Below are positions 1 through 12,300 of a DNA stretch of 64,000 nt, piece after piece. The position numbers were made by a program, and so were the translations under genes. Where the stretch lies: contig NC_091312.1 of the NCBI RefSeq assembly GCF_038502225.1, forward strand, positions 32,664,955-32,728,954, read 5' to 3'. Within the stretch, counting starts at the first letter, position 1; each line of letters starts with the position of its first letter. The notes beneath the pieces were generated by a model. It ran no database searches, was not told where the DNA came from, and was given only the letters and a program-made list of their open reading frames with translations. This DNA is from Cherax quadricarinatus. Taxonomy: Eukaryota > Arthropoda > Malacostraca > Decapoda > Parastacidae.

Positions 1-2012
1 GGGTAATGTACTTGTTGGGTAATGTACTTGTTGGGTAATGTACTTGTTGAGTAATGTACTTGTTGAGTAATGTACTTGTTGGGTAATGTACTTGTTGGGT
101 AATGTACTTGTTGGGTAATGTACTTGTTGGGTAATGTACTTGTTGGGTAATGTACTTGTTGGGTAATGTACTTTTGGGTAGGTAATGTACTTGTTGAGTA
201 ATGTACTTGTTGGGTAATGTACTTGTTGGGTAATGTACTTGTTGGGTAATGTACTTGTTGGGTAATGTACTTGTTGGGTAATGTACTTGTTGGGTAATGT
301 ACTTGTTGAGTAATGTACTTGTTGGGTAATGTACTTGTTGGGTAATGTACTTGTTGGGTAATGTACTTGTTGGGTAATGTACTTGTTGGGTAATGTACTT
401 GTTGAGTAATGTACTTTTGGGTAATGTACTTGTTGAGTAATGTACTTGTTGGGTAATGTACTTGTTGGGTAATGTACTTGTTGGGTAATGTACTTGTTGA
501 GTATTGTATTTTTGGGTAATGTACTTGTTGAGTAATGTACTTGTTGGGTAATGTACTTGTTGAGTAATGTACTTTTGGGTAATGTACTTGTTGGGTAATG
601 TACTTGTTGAGTAATGTACTTGTTGAGTAATGTACTTGTTGGGTAATGTACTTGTTGGATAATGTACTTGTTGGGTAATGTACTTGTTGGGTAATGTACT
701 TTTGGGTAATGTACTTGTTGGGTAATGTACTTGTTGAGTAATGTACTTGTTGGGTAATGTACTTGTTGAGTAATGTACTTGTTGGGTAATGTACTTGTTG
801 GGTAATGTACTTGTTGGGTAATGTACTTGTTGGGTAATGTACTTGTTGGGTAATGTACTTGTTGGGTAATGTACTTGTTGGGTAATGTACTTGTTGAGTA
901 ATGTACTTGTTGGGTAATGTACGTGTTGGGTAATGTACTTGTTGAGTAATGTACTTTTGGGTAATGTATTTGTTGAGTAATGTACTTTTGGGTAATGTAC
1001 TTGTTGGATAATGTACTTGTTGGGTAATGTACTTGTTGGGTAATGTACTTGTTGGGTAATGTACTTGTTGGGTAATGTACTTGTTGAGTAATGTACTTGT
1101 TGGGTAATGTACGTGTTGGGTAATGTACTTGTTGAGTAATGTACTTGTTGGGTAATGTACTTGCTGGGTAATGTACTTGTTGGGTAATGTACTTGTTGAG
1201 TAATGTACTTGTTGGGTAATGTACTTGTTGGGTAATGTAGTTGTTGTAAATGTACTTGTAATGTACTTGTTGGGTAATGTACTTGTTGGGTAATGTACTT
1301 GTTGGGTAATGTACTTGTTGGGTAATGTACTTGTTGGGTAATGTACTTGTTGAGTAATGTACTTGTTGGGTAATGTACTTCTTGGGTAATGTACTTGTTA
1401 TGTAATGTACTTGTTGGGTAATGTACTTGTTGAGTAATGTACTTGTTGGGTAATGTACTTGTTGGGTAATGTACTTGTTGAGTAATGTACTTGTTGGGTA
1501 ATGTACTTGTTGGGTAATGTACTTGTTGGGTAATGTACTTGTTGGGTAATGTACTTGTTGGGTAATGTACTTGTTGGGTAATGTACTTGTTGAGTAATGT
1601 ACTTGTTGGGTAATGTACTTGTTGGGTAATGTACTTGTTGAGTAATGTACTTGTTGGGTAATGTACTTGTTGGGTAATGTACTTGTTATGTAATGTACTT
1701 GTTGGGTAATGTACTTGTTGAGTAATGTACTTGTTGGGTAATGTACTTGTTGGGTAATGTACTTGTTGGGTAATGTACTTGTTGGGTAATGTACTTGTTG
1801 AGTAATGTAATGTACTTGTTGGGTAATGTACTTGTTGGGTAATGTACTTGTTGGGTAATGTACTTTTTGGGTAAAGTACTTGTTGAGTAATGTACTTGTT
1901 GGGTAATGTACTTGTTGGGTAATGTACTTGTTGGGTAATGTACTTGTTGGGTAATGTACTTGTTGAGTAATGTACTTGTTGGGTTATGTACTTGTTATGC
2001 AATGTACTTGTT
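1..2012. repeat. 16-bp minisatellite array
   Basis: Tandem copies of GGGTAATGTACTTGTT fill the left edge, roughly 125 units by length. The main variants are GAG for GGG at the unit start and a 15-base unit that has lost the G of CTTGTT (for example near 175, 415 and 565). The last units decay between about 1980 and 2012. The array continues off the left edge. No coding signal is seen. Confidence 0.97.
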
Positions 2013-2809
2013 TCGTATATGCTTTGTAACTTTTGCAGTTTTTAAATATACATATAAAACTGTTTTTAAATTTAGAAAAATAAATCGTTGCTGGTCATGT
2101 TTCGGTGAAACAAATAATGCTGCCGACCACCTCTGTGAAAATCATTATATATAAACTTTTTATTGTCTAAATTTTATTTATTTTATTTTTTTCCTTGTAA
2201 CTTAGTACTAAGTTAACATGAGTAAGGTACTACACGTGAATATATAATTGATTACATTTTTTAAACATAAATTTTAGCAGATATTAAGCTGCATGACAGA
2301 TATTTATTAGATGTCACTAACACCTGCAAGGACGCAGAATGATTACTTGATGCCTCGATCAATGATTTTAAAATATGATTGTAATCTACCATGGATGAGG
2401 CAGTGTTGGTGCAGCAGTCGTGTGGTGTGTTCACCAGCGTCATGGCGTCCACCACTACCTTACATCACGGGGTTTCACGCTCTACTTCTCTTAATTATAT
2501 GAAGGATAATGTTGCCACTCTCAGGACCTTGCAATACTTCACCCATTCTGTCTATTAGAAGAGAAATATAACCTTCACATTTTTCTTTACAAACTGAAAG
2601 ACAAATAGGCTTCTGAAAAAATAATTTAAACTATTTAGCAGCACAATGCCGATATAAAGATTTTCTCGTAAAAGCATTTCAGAGCTCACTTTATTTTGAA
2701 GACTGTTAGTCAAGTATATTTAGACGTTAATGAGGTAAAAATAAGAGTAACAAAGGCAGTATATTCCTGACCTGACGTTTAATATATTACTTTTATTTTT
2801 CTTCATATT
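2013..2809. other. AT-rich spacer, no gene seen
   Basis: Non-repetitive AT-rich sequence. Short open frames of 63-66 codons occur on both strands (for example 1954-2154 and 2311-2502), but they have no recognisable motif and the first begins inside the minisatellite. Nothing here is supported as a gene. Confidence 0.6.
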
Positions 2810-3026
2810 AACCATTAAACTGTCCAAACAGATCTACGTTCACATGCGTACAGCTCCAAAAGTAGATCTATGTTATTTTACATATTTTCAAATATAAGAA
2901 AAAAAATTTAGATCAAAGTTTTTTTTTAAACATTTTCAAATGTAAAAAGAAAAAAAAGTCTACGTTTTTTTACATACTTTCAAATGTTGAAAAAACGTAA
3001 ATCTACGTTTGGACAGTTTAAGGGTT
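2810..3026. mobile_element. MITE-like element with terminal inverted repeats
   Basis: The ends 2810-2829 and 3007-3026 are inverted repeats matching at 19 of 20 positions (core TTAAACTGTCCAAAC). After a 2-base gap the match continues inward for about 11 bases (AGATCTACGTT type). The roughly 217-bp interior is AT-rich, with several degenerate copies of the TCTACGTTT motif and no coding capacity. This fits a non-autonomous inverted-repeat DNA transposon. A clear target duplication was not found, so the family is unassigned. Confidence 0.6.
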
Positions 3027-3231
3027 AAACTGGTGCCTTTGTCACGTGGTATATATGGGGAGGAGGAGGAAAGAGACGATAAAATATGTATGGTAGATGA
3101 ACAACTCACAGATTTCAGTAATAATTATAGTGACTCAGTAGTGAACTTCATGTTAAATTTGTCTCTCAAAGAGCACGATGGTAATTGTAAGAATTGGCTT
3201 CAAAAAATCGAGAAAAGTATCACTCAGAGGT
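3027..3231. other. Short unique spacer
   Basis: Unique sequence between the MITE-like element and a LINE scrap. A 106-codon open frame (3009-3329) crosses it with an acidic, protein-like composition, but it starts inside the inverted repeat and ends inside LINE-derived and satellite sequence. It is not called as a gene. Confidence 0.5.
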
Positions 3232-3306
3232 TTATACCCTCCGTTACCTGGTTACCTGGAGGGTATTCCGGGGATCAACGCCCCCGCGACCCGGTCCATG
3301 ACCAGG
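3232..3306 (-). mobile_element. LINE 3'-end scrap
   Basis: The segment contains GGGGATCAACGCCCCCG followed by CGGTCCATGACCAGGC. It closely matches the 3' end of the minus-strand LINE at 46136-46210, including the TTACCTGG(AG) tail repeats. It is interpreted as a severely 5'-truncated copy of the same family. It abuts the start of the 27-bp satellite. Confidence 0.7.
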
Positions 3307-3329
3307 CAATACTTCATGATGTTCCTTGA

Positions 3330-6300
3330 ATATGCACCGCCAGCGTGGAGGCAGCAATATGCACCACCAGCGTGGAGGCAACAATATGCACCACCAGCGT
3401 GGAGGCAGCAATATGCACCGCCAGCGTGGAGGCAGCAATATGCACCACCAGCGTGGAGGCAACAATATGCACCACCAGCGTGGAGGCAGCAATATGCACC
3501 GCCAGCGTGGAGGCAACAATATGCACACCCAGCGTGGAGGCAACAATATGCACCACCAGCGTGGAGGCAACAATATGCACCACCAGCGTGGAGGCAACAA
3601 TATGCACCACCAGCGTGGAGGCAGCAATATGCACCACCAGCGTGGAGGCAACAATATGCACCACCAGCGTGGAGGCAACAATATGCACCGCCAGCGTGGA
3701 GACAACAATATGCACCGCCAGCGTGGAGGCAGCAATAAGCACCGCCAGCGTGGAAGCAACAATATGCACAGCCAGCGTGGAGGCAACAATATGCACCGCC
3801 AGCGTGGAGGCAACAATATGCACCACCAGCACGGAGACAGCAATATGCACCACCAGCGTGGAGGCAACAATATGCACCACCAGCACGGAGACAGCAATAT
3901 GCACCACCAGCGTGGAGGCAGCAATATGCACCACCAGCGTGGAGGCAACAATATGCACCACCAGCGTGGAGGCAGCAATATGCACCACCAGCGTGGAGGC
4001 AGCAATATGCACCACCAGCGTGGAGGCAGCAATATGCACCACCAGCGTGGAGGCAGCAATATGCACCCCCAGCGTGGAGGCAACAATATGCACCACCAGC
4101 GTGGAGGCAACAATACGCACAGCCAGCGTGGAGGCAACAATACGCACAGCCAGCGTGGAGGCAACAATATGCACCACCAGCGTGGAGGCAACAATATGCA
4201 CCACCAGCGTGGAGGCAACAATATGCACCACCAGCGTGGAGGCAACAATATGCACCACCAGCGTGGAGGCAGCAATATGCACCACCAGCGTGGAGGCAAC
4301 AATAAGCACAGGCAGCGTGGAGGCAACAATATGCACAGCCAGCGTGGAGGCAACAATATGCACCACCAGCGTGGAGGCAGCAATATGCACCACCAGCGTG
4401 GAGGCAGCAATATGCACCGCCAGCGTGGAGGCAACAATATGCACCACCAGCACGGAGACAGCAATATGCACCACCAGCGTGGAGGCAGCAATATGCACCG
4501 CCAGCGTGGAGGCAGCAATATGCACCACCAGCGTGGAAGCAACAATATGCACAGCCAGCGTGGAGGCAACAATATGCACCGCCAGCGTGGAGGCAACAAT
4601 ATGCACCACCAGCGTGGAGGCAGCAATATGCACCACCAGCGTGGAGGCAGCAATATGCACCACCAGCGTGGAGGCAGCAATATGCACCACCAGCGTGGAG
4701 GCAGCAATATGCACCGCCAGCGTGGAGGCAGCAATATGCACCACAAGCGTGGAGGCAGCAATATGCACCACCAGCGTGGAGGCAGCAATATGCACCACCA
4801 GCGTGGAGGCAGCAATATGCACCGCCAGCGTGGAGGCAGCAATATGCACCGTAAGCGTGGAGGCAGAAATATGCACCGTAAACGTGGAGGAAACAATATG
4901 CACCGCCAGCGTGGAGGCAGCAATATGCGCCACCAGCGTGGAGGCAGCAATATGCACCGACAGCGTGGAGGCAACAATATGCACCGCCAGCGTGGAGGCA
5001 GCAATATGCACCGTAAGCGTGGAGGCAGCAATATGCACCACCAAGCGTGGAGGCAACAATATGCACAGCGCCAGCGTGGAGGCAACAATATGCACAGCCA
5101 GCCAGTGTGGAGGCAGCAATATGCACCACCAGCGTGGAGGCAGTAATATGCACCACCAGCGTGGAGGCAGCAATATGCACCAACAGCGTGGAGACAGCAA
5201 TATGAATCACCAGCATGGAGGCAACAATATGCACTGCCAGCGTGGAGGTAACAATATGCACTGCCAGCATGGAGGTAACAATATGCACTGCCAGCATGGA
5301 GGTAACAATATGCACTGCCAGCGTGGAGGTAACAATATGCACTGCCAGCATGGAGGTAACAATATGCACTGCCAGCATGGAGGTAACAATATGCACTGCC
5401 AGCATGGAGGTAACAATATGCACCGCCAGTGTGGAGGCAGCAATATGCACCACCAGCGTGGAGGCAGCAATATGCACCACCAGCGTGGAGGCAACAATAT
5501 GCACCACCAGCGTGGAGGCAACAATATGCACCACCAGCGTGGAGGCAACAATATGCACCACCAGCGTGGAGGCAACAATATGCACCACCAGCGTGGAGGC
5601 AACAATATGCACCACCAGCGTGGAGGCAACAATATGCACCACCAGCGTGGAGGCAACAATATGCACCACCAGCGTGGAGGCAACAATATGCACCACCAGC
5701 GTGGAGGCAACAATATGCACCACCAGCGTGGAGGCAACAATATGCACCACCAGCGTGGAGGCAACAATATGCACCACCAGCGTGGAGGCAACAATATGCA
5801 CCACCAGCGTGGAGGCAACAATATGCACCACCAGCGTGGAGGCAACAATATGCACCACCAGCGTGGAGGCAACAATATGCACCGCCAGCGTGGAGGCAAC
5901 AATATGCACCACCAGCGTGGAGGCAACAATATGCACCACCAGCGTGGAGGCAACAATATGCACCACCAGCGTGGAGGCAACAATATGCACCACCAGCGTG
6001 GAGGCAACAATATGCACAGCCAGCGTGGAGGCAACAATACGCACCGCCAGCGTGGAGGCAACAATATGCACCACCAGCGTGGAGGCAACAATACGCACAG
6101 CCAGCGTGGAGGCAACAATATGCACCACCAGCGTGGAGGCAACAATATGCACCGCCAGCGTGGAGGCAACAATATGCACCGCCACGTGGAGGCAACAATA
6201 TGCACCGCCAGCGTGGAGGCAACAATATGCACCACCAGCGTGAAGGCAACAATATGCACCACCAGCGTGAAGGCAACAATATGCACCACCAGCGTGGAGG

Positions 6301-9300
6301 CAACAATATGCACCGCCAGCGTGGAGGCAACAATATGCACCACCAGCGTGGAGGCAACAATACGCACAGCCAGCGTGGAGGCAACAATATGCACCACCAG
6401 CGTGGAGGCAACAATACGCACAGCCAGCGTGGAGGCAACAATATGCACCACCAGCGTGGAGGCAACAATATGCACAGCCAGCGTGGAGGCAACAATATGC
6501 ACCACCAGCGTGGAGGCAACAATATGCACCACCAGCGTGGAGGCAACAATATGCACCACCAGCGTGGAGGCAACAATACGCACAGCCAGCGTGGAGGCAA
6601 CAATATGCACAGCCAGCGTGGAGGCAACAATATGCACCGCCAGCGTGGAGGCAACAATATGCACCACCAGCGTGGAGGCAACAATACGCACAGCCAGCGT
6701 GGAGGCAACAATATGCACCACCAGCGTGGAGGCAACAATATGCACCACCAGCGTGGAGGCAACAATACGCACAGCCAGCGTGGAGGCAACAATATGCACC
6801 ACCAGCGTGGAGGCAACAATATGCACAGCCAGCGTGGAGGCAACAATATGCACCACCAGCGTGGAGGCAACAATATGCACCACCAGCGTGGAGGCAACAA
6901 TATGCACCACCAGCGTGGAGGCAACAATATGCACAGCCAGCGTGGAGGCAACAATATGCACAGCCAGCATGGAGGCAACAACATGCACCACCAGCGTGGA
7001 GGCAACAATACGCACAGCCAGCGTGGAGGCAACAATATGCACCACCAGCGTGGAGGCAACAATATGCACAGCCAGCGTGGAGGCAACAATACGCACAGCC
7101 AGCGTGGAGGCAACAATATGCACAGCCAGCGTGGAGGCAACAATATGCACCACCAGCGTGGAGGCAACAATATGCACAGCCAGCGTGGAGGCAACAATAT
7201 GCACAGCCAGCGTGGAGGCAACAATATGCACAGCCAGCGTGGAGGCAACAATATGCACCACCAGCGTGGAGGCAACAATATGCACAGCCAGCGTGGAGGC
7301 AACAATATGCACAGCCAGCGTGGAGGCAACAATACGCACAGCCAGCGTGGAGGCAACAATATGCACCACCAGCGTGGAGGCAACAATACGCACAGCCAGC
7401 ATGGAGGCAACAATATGCACAGCCAGCGTGGAGGCAACAACATGCACCACCAGCGTGGAGGCAACAATATGCACCACCAGCGTGGAGGCAACAATATGCA
7501 CCGCCAGCATGGAGGCAACAATATGCACCGCCAGCGTGTAGGCAACAATATGCACTGCCAGCGTGGAGGCAACAATGTGCACTGCCAGCGTGGAGGCTAC
7601 AATATGCACTGCCAGCGTGGAGGCAACAATATGCACTGCCAGCGTGGAGGCAACAATATGCACAGCCAGCGTGGAGGCAACAATACGCACCGCCAGCGTG
7701 GAGGCAACAATATGCACCACCAGCGTGGAGGCAACAATACGCACAGCCAGCGTGGAGGCAACAATACGCACCGCCAGCGTGGAGGCAACAACATGCACCA
7801 CCAGCGTGGAGGCAACAATATGCACAGCCAGTGTGGAGGCAAGAATATGCACCCAGCGTGAAGGCAACAATATGCACCGCCAGCGTGGAGGCAACAATAT
7901 GCACCACCAGCGTGAAGGCAACAATATGCACCGCCAGCGTGGAGGCAACAATATGCACCACCAGCGTGGAGGCAACAATATGCACCGCCAGCGTGGAGGC
8001 AACAATATGCACCACCAGCGTGGAGGCAACAATATGCACCGCCAGCGTGAAGGCAACAATATGCACCACCAGCGTGAAGGCAACAATATGCACCACCAGC
8101 GTGGAGGCAACAATATGCACCGCCAGCGTGAAGGCAACAATATGCACCACCAGCGTGGAGGCAACAATATGCACCGCCAGCGTGGAGGCAACAATATGCA
8201 CCGCCACGTGGAGGCCAGCACCGCCAGCGTGGAGGCAACAATATGCACCGCCAGTGTGGAGGCAACAATATGCACCGCCAGCGTGGAGGCAACAATATGC
8301 ACCGCCAGCGTGGAGGCAACAATATGCACCGCCAGCGTGGAGGCAACAATATGCACCGCCAGCGTGGAGGCAACAATATGCACCACCAGCGTGGAGGCAA
8401 CAATATGCACCGCCAGCGGGGAGGCCACAATATGCACCCAGCGTGGAGGCAACCAGCCAGCGTGGAGGCAACAATATGCACCCAGCGTGGAGGCAACAAT
8501 ACGCACAGCCAGAGTGGAGGCAACAACATGCACCACCAGCGTGGAGGCAACAATATGCACCACCAGCGTGGAGGCAACAATATGCACCACCAGCGTGGAG
8601 GCAACAATATGCACCACCAGCGTGGAGGCAACAATATGCACCACCAGCGTGGAGGCAACAATATGCACAGCCAGCGTGGAGGCAACAATACGCACCACCA
8701 GCGTGGAGGCAACAATATGCACCACCAGCGTGGAGGCAACAATACGCACAGCCAGCGTGGAGGCAACAATACGCACAGCGAGCGTGGAGGCAACAATATG
8801 GAGGCAACAATACGCACAGCCAGCGTGAAGGCAACAATATGCACCACCAGCGTGGAGGCAACAATATGCACCGCCAGCGTGGAGGCAACAATATGCACCC
8901 AGCGTGGAGGCCAGCGTGGAGGCAACAATATGCACACCACCAGCGTGGAGGCAACAATACGCACCAGCGTGGAGGCAACAATATGCACCACCAGCGTGGA
9001 GGCAACAATATGCACCCAGCCAACAATATGCGTGGAGGCAACAATACGCACCACCAGCGTGGAGGCAACAATATGCACCACCAGCGTGGAGGCAACAATA
9101 TGCACCACCAGCGTGGAGGCAACAATATGCACCACCAGCGTGGAGGCAACAATATGCACCACCAGCGTGGAGGCAACAATATGCACCACCAGCGTGGAGG
9201 CAACAATATGCACCACCAGCGTGGAGGCAACAATATGCACCGCCACGTGGAGGCAACAATATGCACCGCCAGCGTGGAGGCAACAATATGCACCGCCAGC

Positions 9301-12300
9301 GTGGAGGCAACAATATGCACCACCAGCGTGGAGGCAACAATATGCACCGCCAGCGTGGAGGCAACAATATGCACCGCCAGCGTGGAGGCAACAATATGCA
9401 CCACCAGCGTGGAGGCAACAATATGCACAGCCAGCGTGGAGGCAACAATATGCACCACCAGCGTGGAGGCAACAATATGCACAGCCAGCGTGGAGGCAAC
9501 AATATGCACAGCCAGCGTGGAGGCAACAATACGCACAGCCAGCGTGGAGGCAACAATATGCACCACCAGCGTGGAGGCAACAATATGCACCACCAGCGTG
9601 GAGGCAACAATATGCACCACCAGCGTGGAGGCAACAATATGCACCACCAGCGTGGAGGCAACAATATGCACAGCCAGCGTGGAGGCAACAATACGCACAG
9701 CCAGCGTGGAGGCAACAATACGCACCACCAGCGTGGAGGCAACAATATGCACCACCAGCGTGGAGGCAACAATATGCACCACCAGCGTGGAGGCAACAAT
9801 ACGCACCACCAGCGTGGAGGCAACAATATGCACCACCAGCGTGGAGGCAACAATACGCACCACCAGCGTGGAGGCAACAATATGCACCACCAGCGTGGAG
9901 GCAACAATATGCACCACCAGCGTGGAGGCAACAATATGCACCGCCAGCGTGGAGGCAACAATATGCACCGCCAGCGTGGAGGCAACAATATGCACCGCCA
10001 GCGTGGAGGCAACAATATGCACCGCCAGCGTGGAGGCAACAATATGCACCGCCAGCGTGGAGGCAACAATATTCACTGCCAGCTTGGAGGCAACAATATG
10101 CACCGCCACGTGGAGGCAACAATATGCACCGCCAGCGTGGAGGCAACAATATGCACCGCCAGCGTGGAGGCAACAATATGCACCGCCAGCGTGGAGGCAA
10201 CAATATGCACCGCCAGCGTGGAGGCAACAATATGCACCGCCAGCGTGGAGGCAACAATATGCACCGCCAGCGTGGAGGCAACAATATGCACAGCCAGCGT
10301 GGAGGCAACAATACGCACAGCCAGCGTGGAGGCAACAATACGCACCGCCAGCGTGGAGGCAACAATACGCACAGCCAGCGTGGAGGCAACAATATGCACA
10401 GCCAGCGTGGAGGCAACAATACGCACAGCCAGCGTGGAGGCAACAATATGCACCACCAGCGTGGAGGCAACAATATGCACAGCAGCGTGGAGGCAGCAAT
10501 CTGCACCCCCCGCGTGGAGGCAACAATATGCACCACCAGCGTGGAGGCAACAATATGCACCACCAGCGTGGAGGCAACAATATGCACCGCCAGCGTGGAG
10601 GCAACAATATGCACCGCCAGCGTGGAGGCAACAATATGCACCACCAGCGTGGAGGCAACAATATGCACCACCAGCGTGGAGGCAACAATATGCACCACCA
10701 GCGTGGAGGCAACAATATGCACCACCAGCGTGGAGGCAACAATATGCACCGCCAGCGTGGAGGCAACAATATGCACCACCAGCGTGGAGGCAATAATATG
10801 CACCACCAGCCTGGAGGCAACAATATGCACCACCAGCGTGGAGGCAACAATACGCACAGCCAGCGTGGAGGCAACAATATGCACCACCAGCGTGGAGGCA
10901 ACAATATGCACCACCAGCGTGGAGGCAACAATATGCACCACCAGCGTGGAGGCAACAATATGCACCACCAGCGTGGAGGCAACAATATGCACCACCAGCG
11001 TGGAGGCAACAATATGCACAGCCAGCGTGGAGGCAACAATATGCACAGCCAGCGTGGAGGCAACAATACGCACAGCCAGCGTGGAGGCAACAATACGCAC
11101 AGCCTGCGTGGAGGCAACAATACGCACCGCCAGCGTGGAGGCAACAACATGCACGTGGAGGCAGCACAGCCAGCGGGAGGCAACAATATGCACCGCAATA
11201 TGCACCACCAGCGTGGAGGCAACAATATGCACCAGCCAGCGTGGAGGCAACAATATGCACCCCCAGCGTGGAGGCAACAATATGCACCGCCAGCGTGGAG
11301 GCAACAATATGCACCAGCAGCACGGAGACAGCAATATGCACCACCAGCGTGGAGGCAGCAATATGCACTGCCAGCGTGGAGGCAACAATATGCACCACCA
11401 GCGTGGAGGCAACAATGTGCACTGCCAGAGTGGAGGCAACAATATGCACCACCAGCGTGGAGGCAACAATGTGCACCACCAGCACGGAGACAGCAATATG
11501 CACCACCAGCGTGGAGGCAACAATATGCACCACCAGCGTGGAGACAGCAATATGCACCACCAGCGTGGAGGCAACAATATGCACCACCAGCACGGAGACA
11601 GCAATATGCACCACCAGCGTGGAGGCAACAATATGCACTGCCAGAGTGGAGGCAACAATATGCACCGCCAGCGTGGAGGCAACAATACGCACCGCCAGCG
11701 TGGAGGCAACAATACGCACAGCCATCGTGGAGGCAACAATAGGCACCGCCAGCGTGGAGGCAACAATATGCACAGCCAGCGTGGAGGCAACAATAGGCAC
11801 CGCCAGCGTGGAGGCAACAATAGGCACTGCCAGCGTGGAGGCAACAATATGCTCCACCAGCGTGGAGGCAACAATATGCTCCACCAGCGTGGAGGCAACA
11901 ATACGCACTGCCAGCGTGGAGGCAACAATACGCACAGCCAGCGTGGAGGCAACAATAGGCACCGCCAGCGTGGAGGCAACAATAGGCACCGCCAGCGTGG
12001 AGGCAACAATACGCACAGCCAGCGTGGAGGCAACAATATGCACCACCAGCGTGGAGGCAACAATATGCACCACCAGCGTGTAGGCAACAATATGCACCAC
12101 CAGCGTGGAGGCAACAATATGCGCCTCCAGCGTGGAGGCAACAATATGCACTGCAAGCGTGGAGGCGACAATATGCACCGCCAGCATGGAGGCAACAATA
12201 TGCACTGCCAGCGTGGAGGCAACAATATTCACTGCCAGCATGGAGGTAACAATATGCACTGCCAGCCAATGGAGGCAACAATATGCACTGCCAGCGTGGA

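Noticed and set aside
1..2012. CRISPR-like array or telomeric repeat at the left edge
   Set aside because: Units are directly contiguous with no spacers, and the 16-bp unit is not a known arthropod telomere repeat (TTAGG).
3009..3329. 106-codon acidic frame as a small gene or exon
   Set aside because: It begins inside the MITE-like inverted repeat and ends in LINE 3' sequence and satellite, so only the middle 60 codons could be unique. No motif was recognised.
3345..7541. Very long open frames over the 27-bp satellite as a repetitive structural protein (WRQQYAPPA-type repeats)
   Set aside because: Almost all six frames are open, the register shifts at indels within single frames, and there is no credible start region, signal peptide or unique terminal domain.
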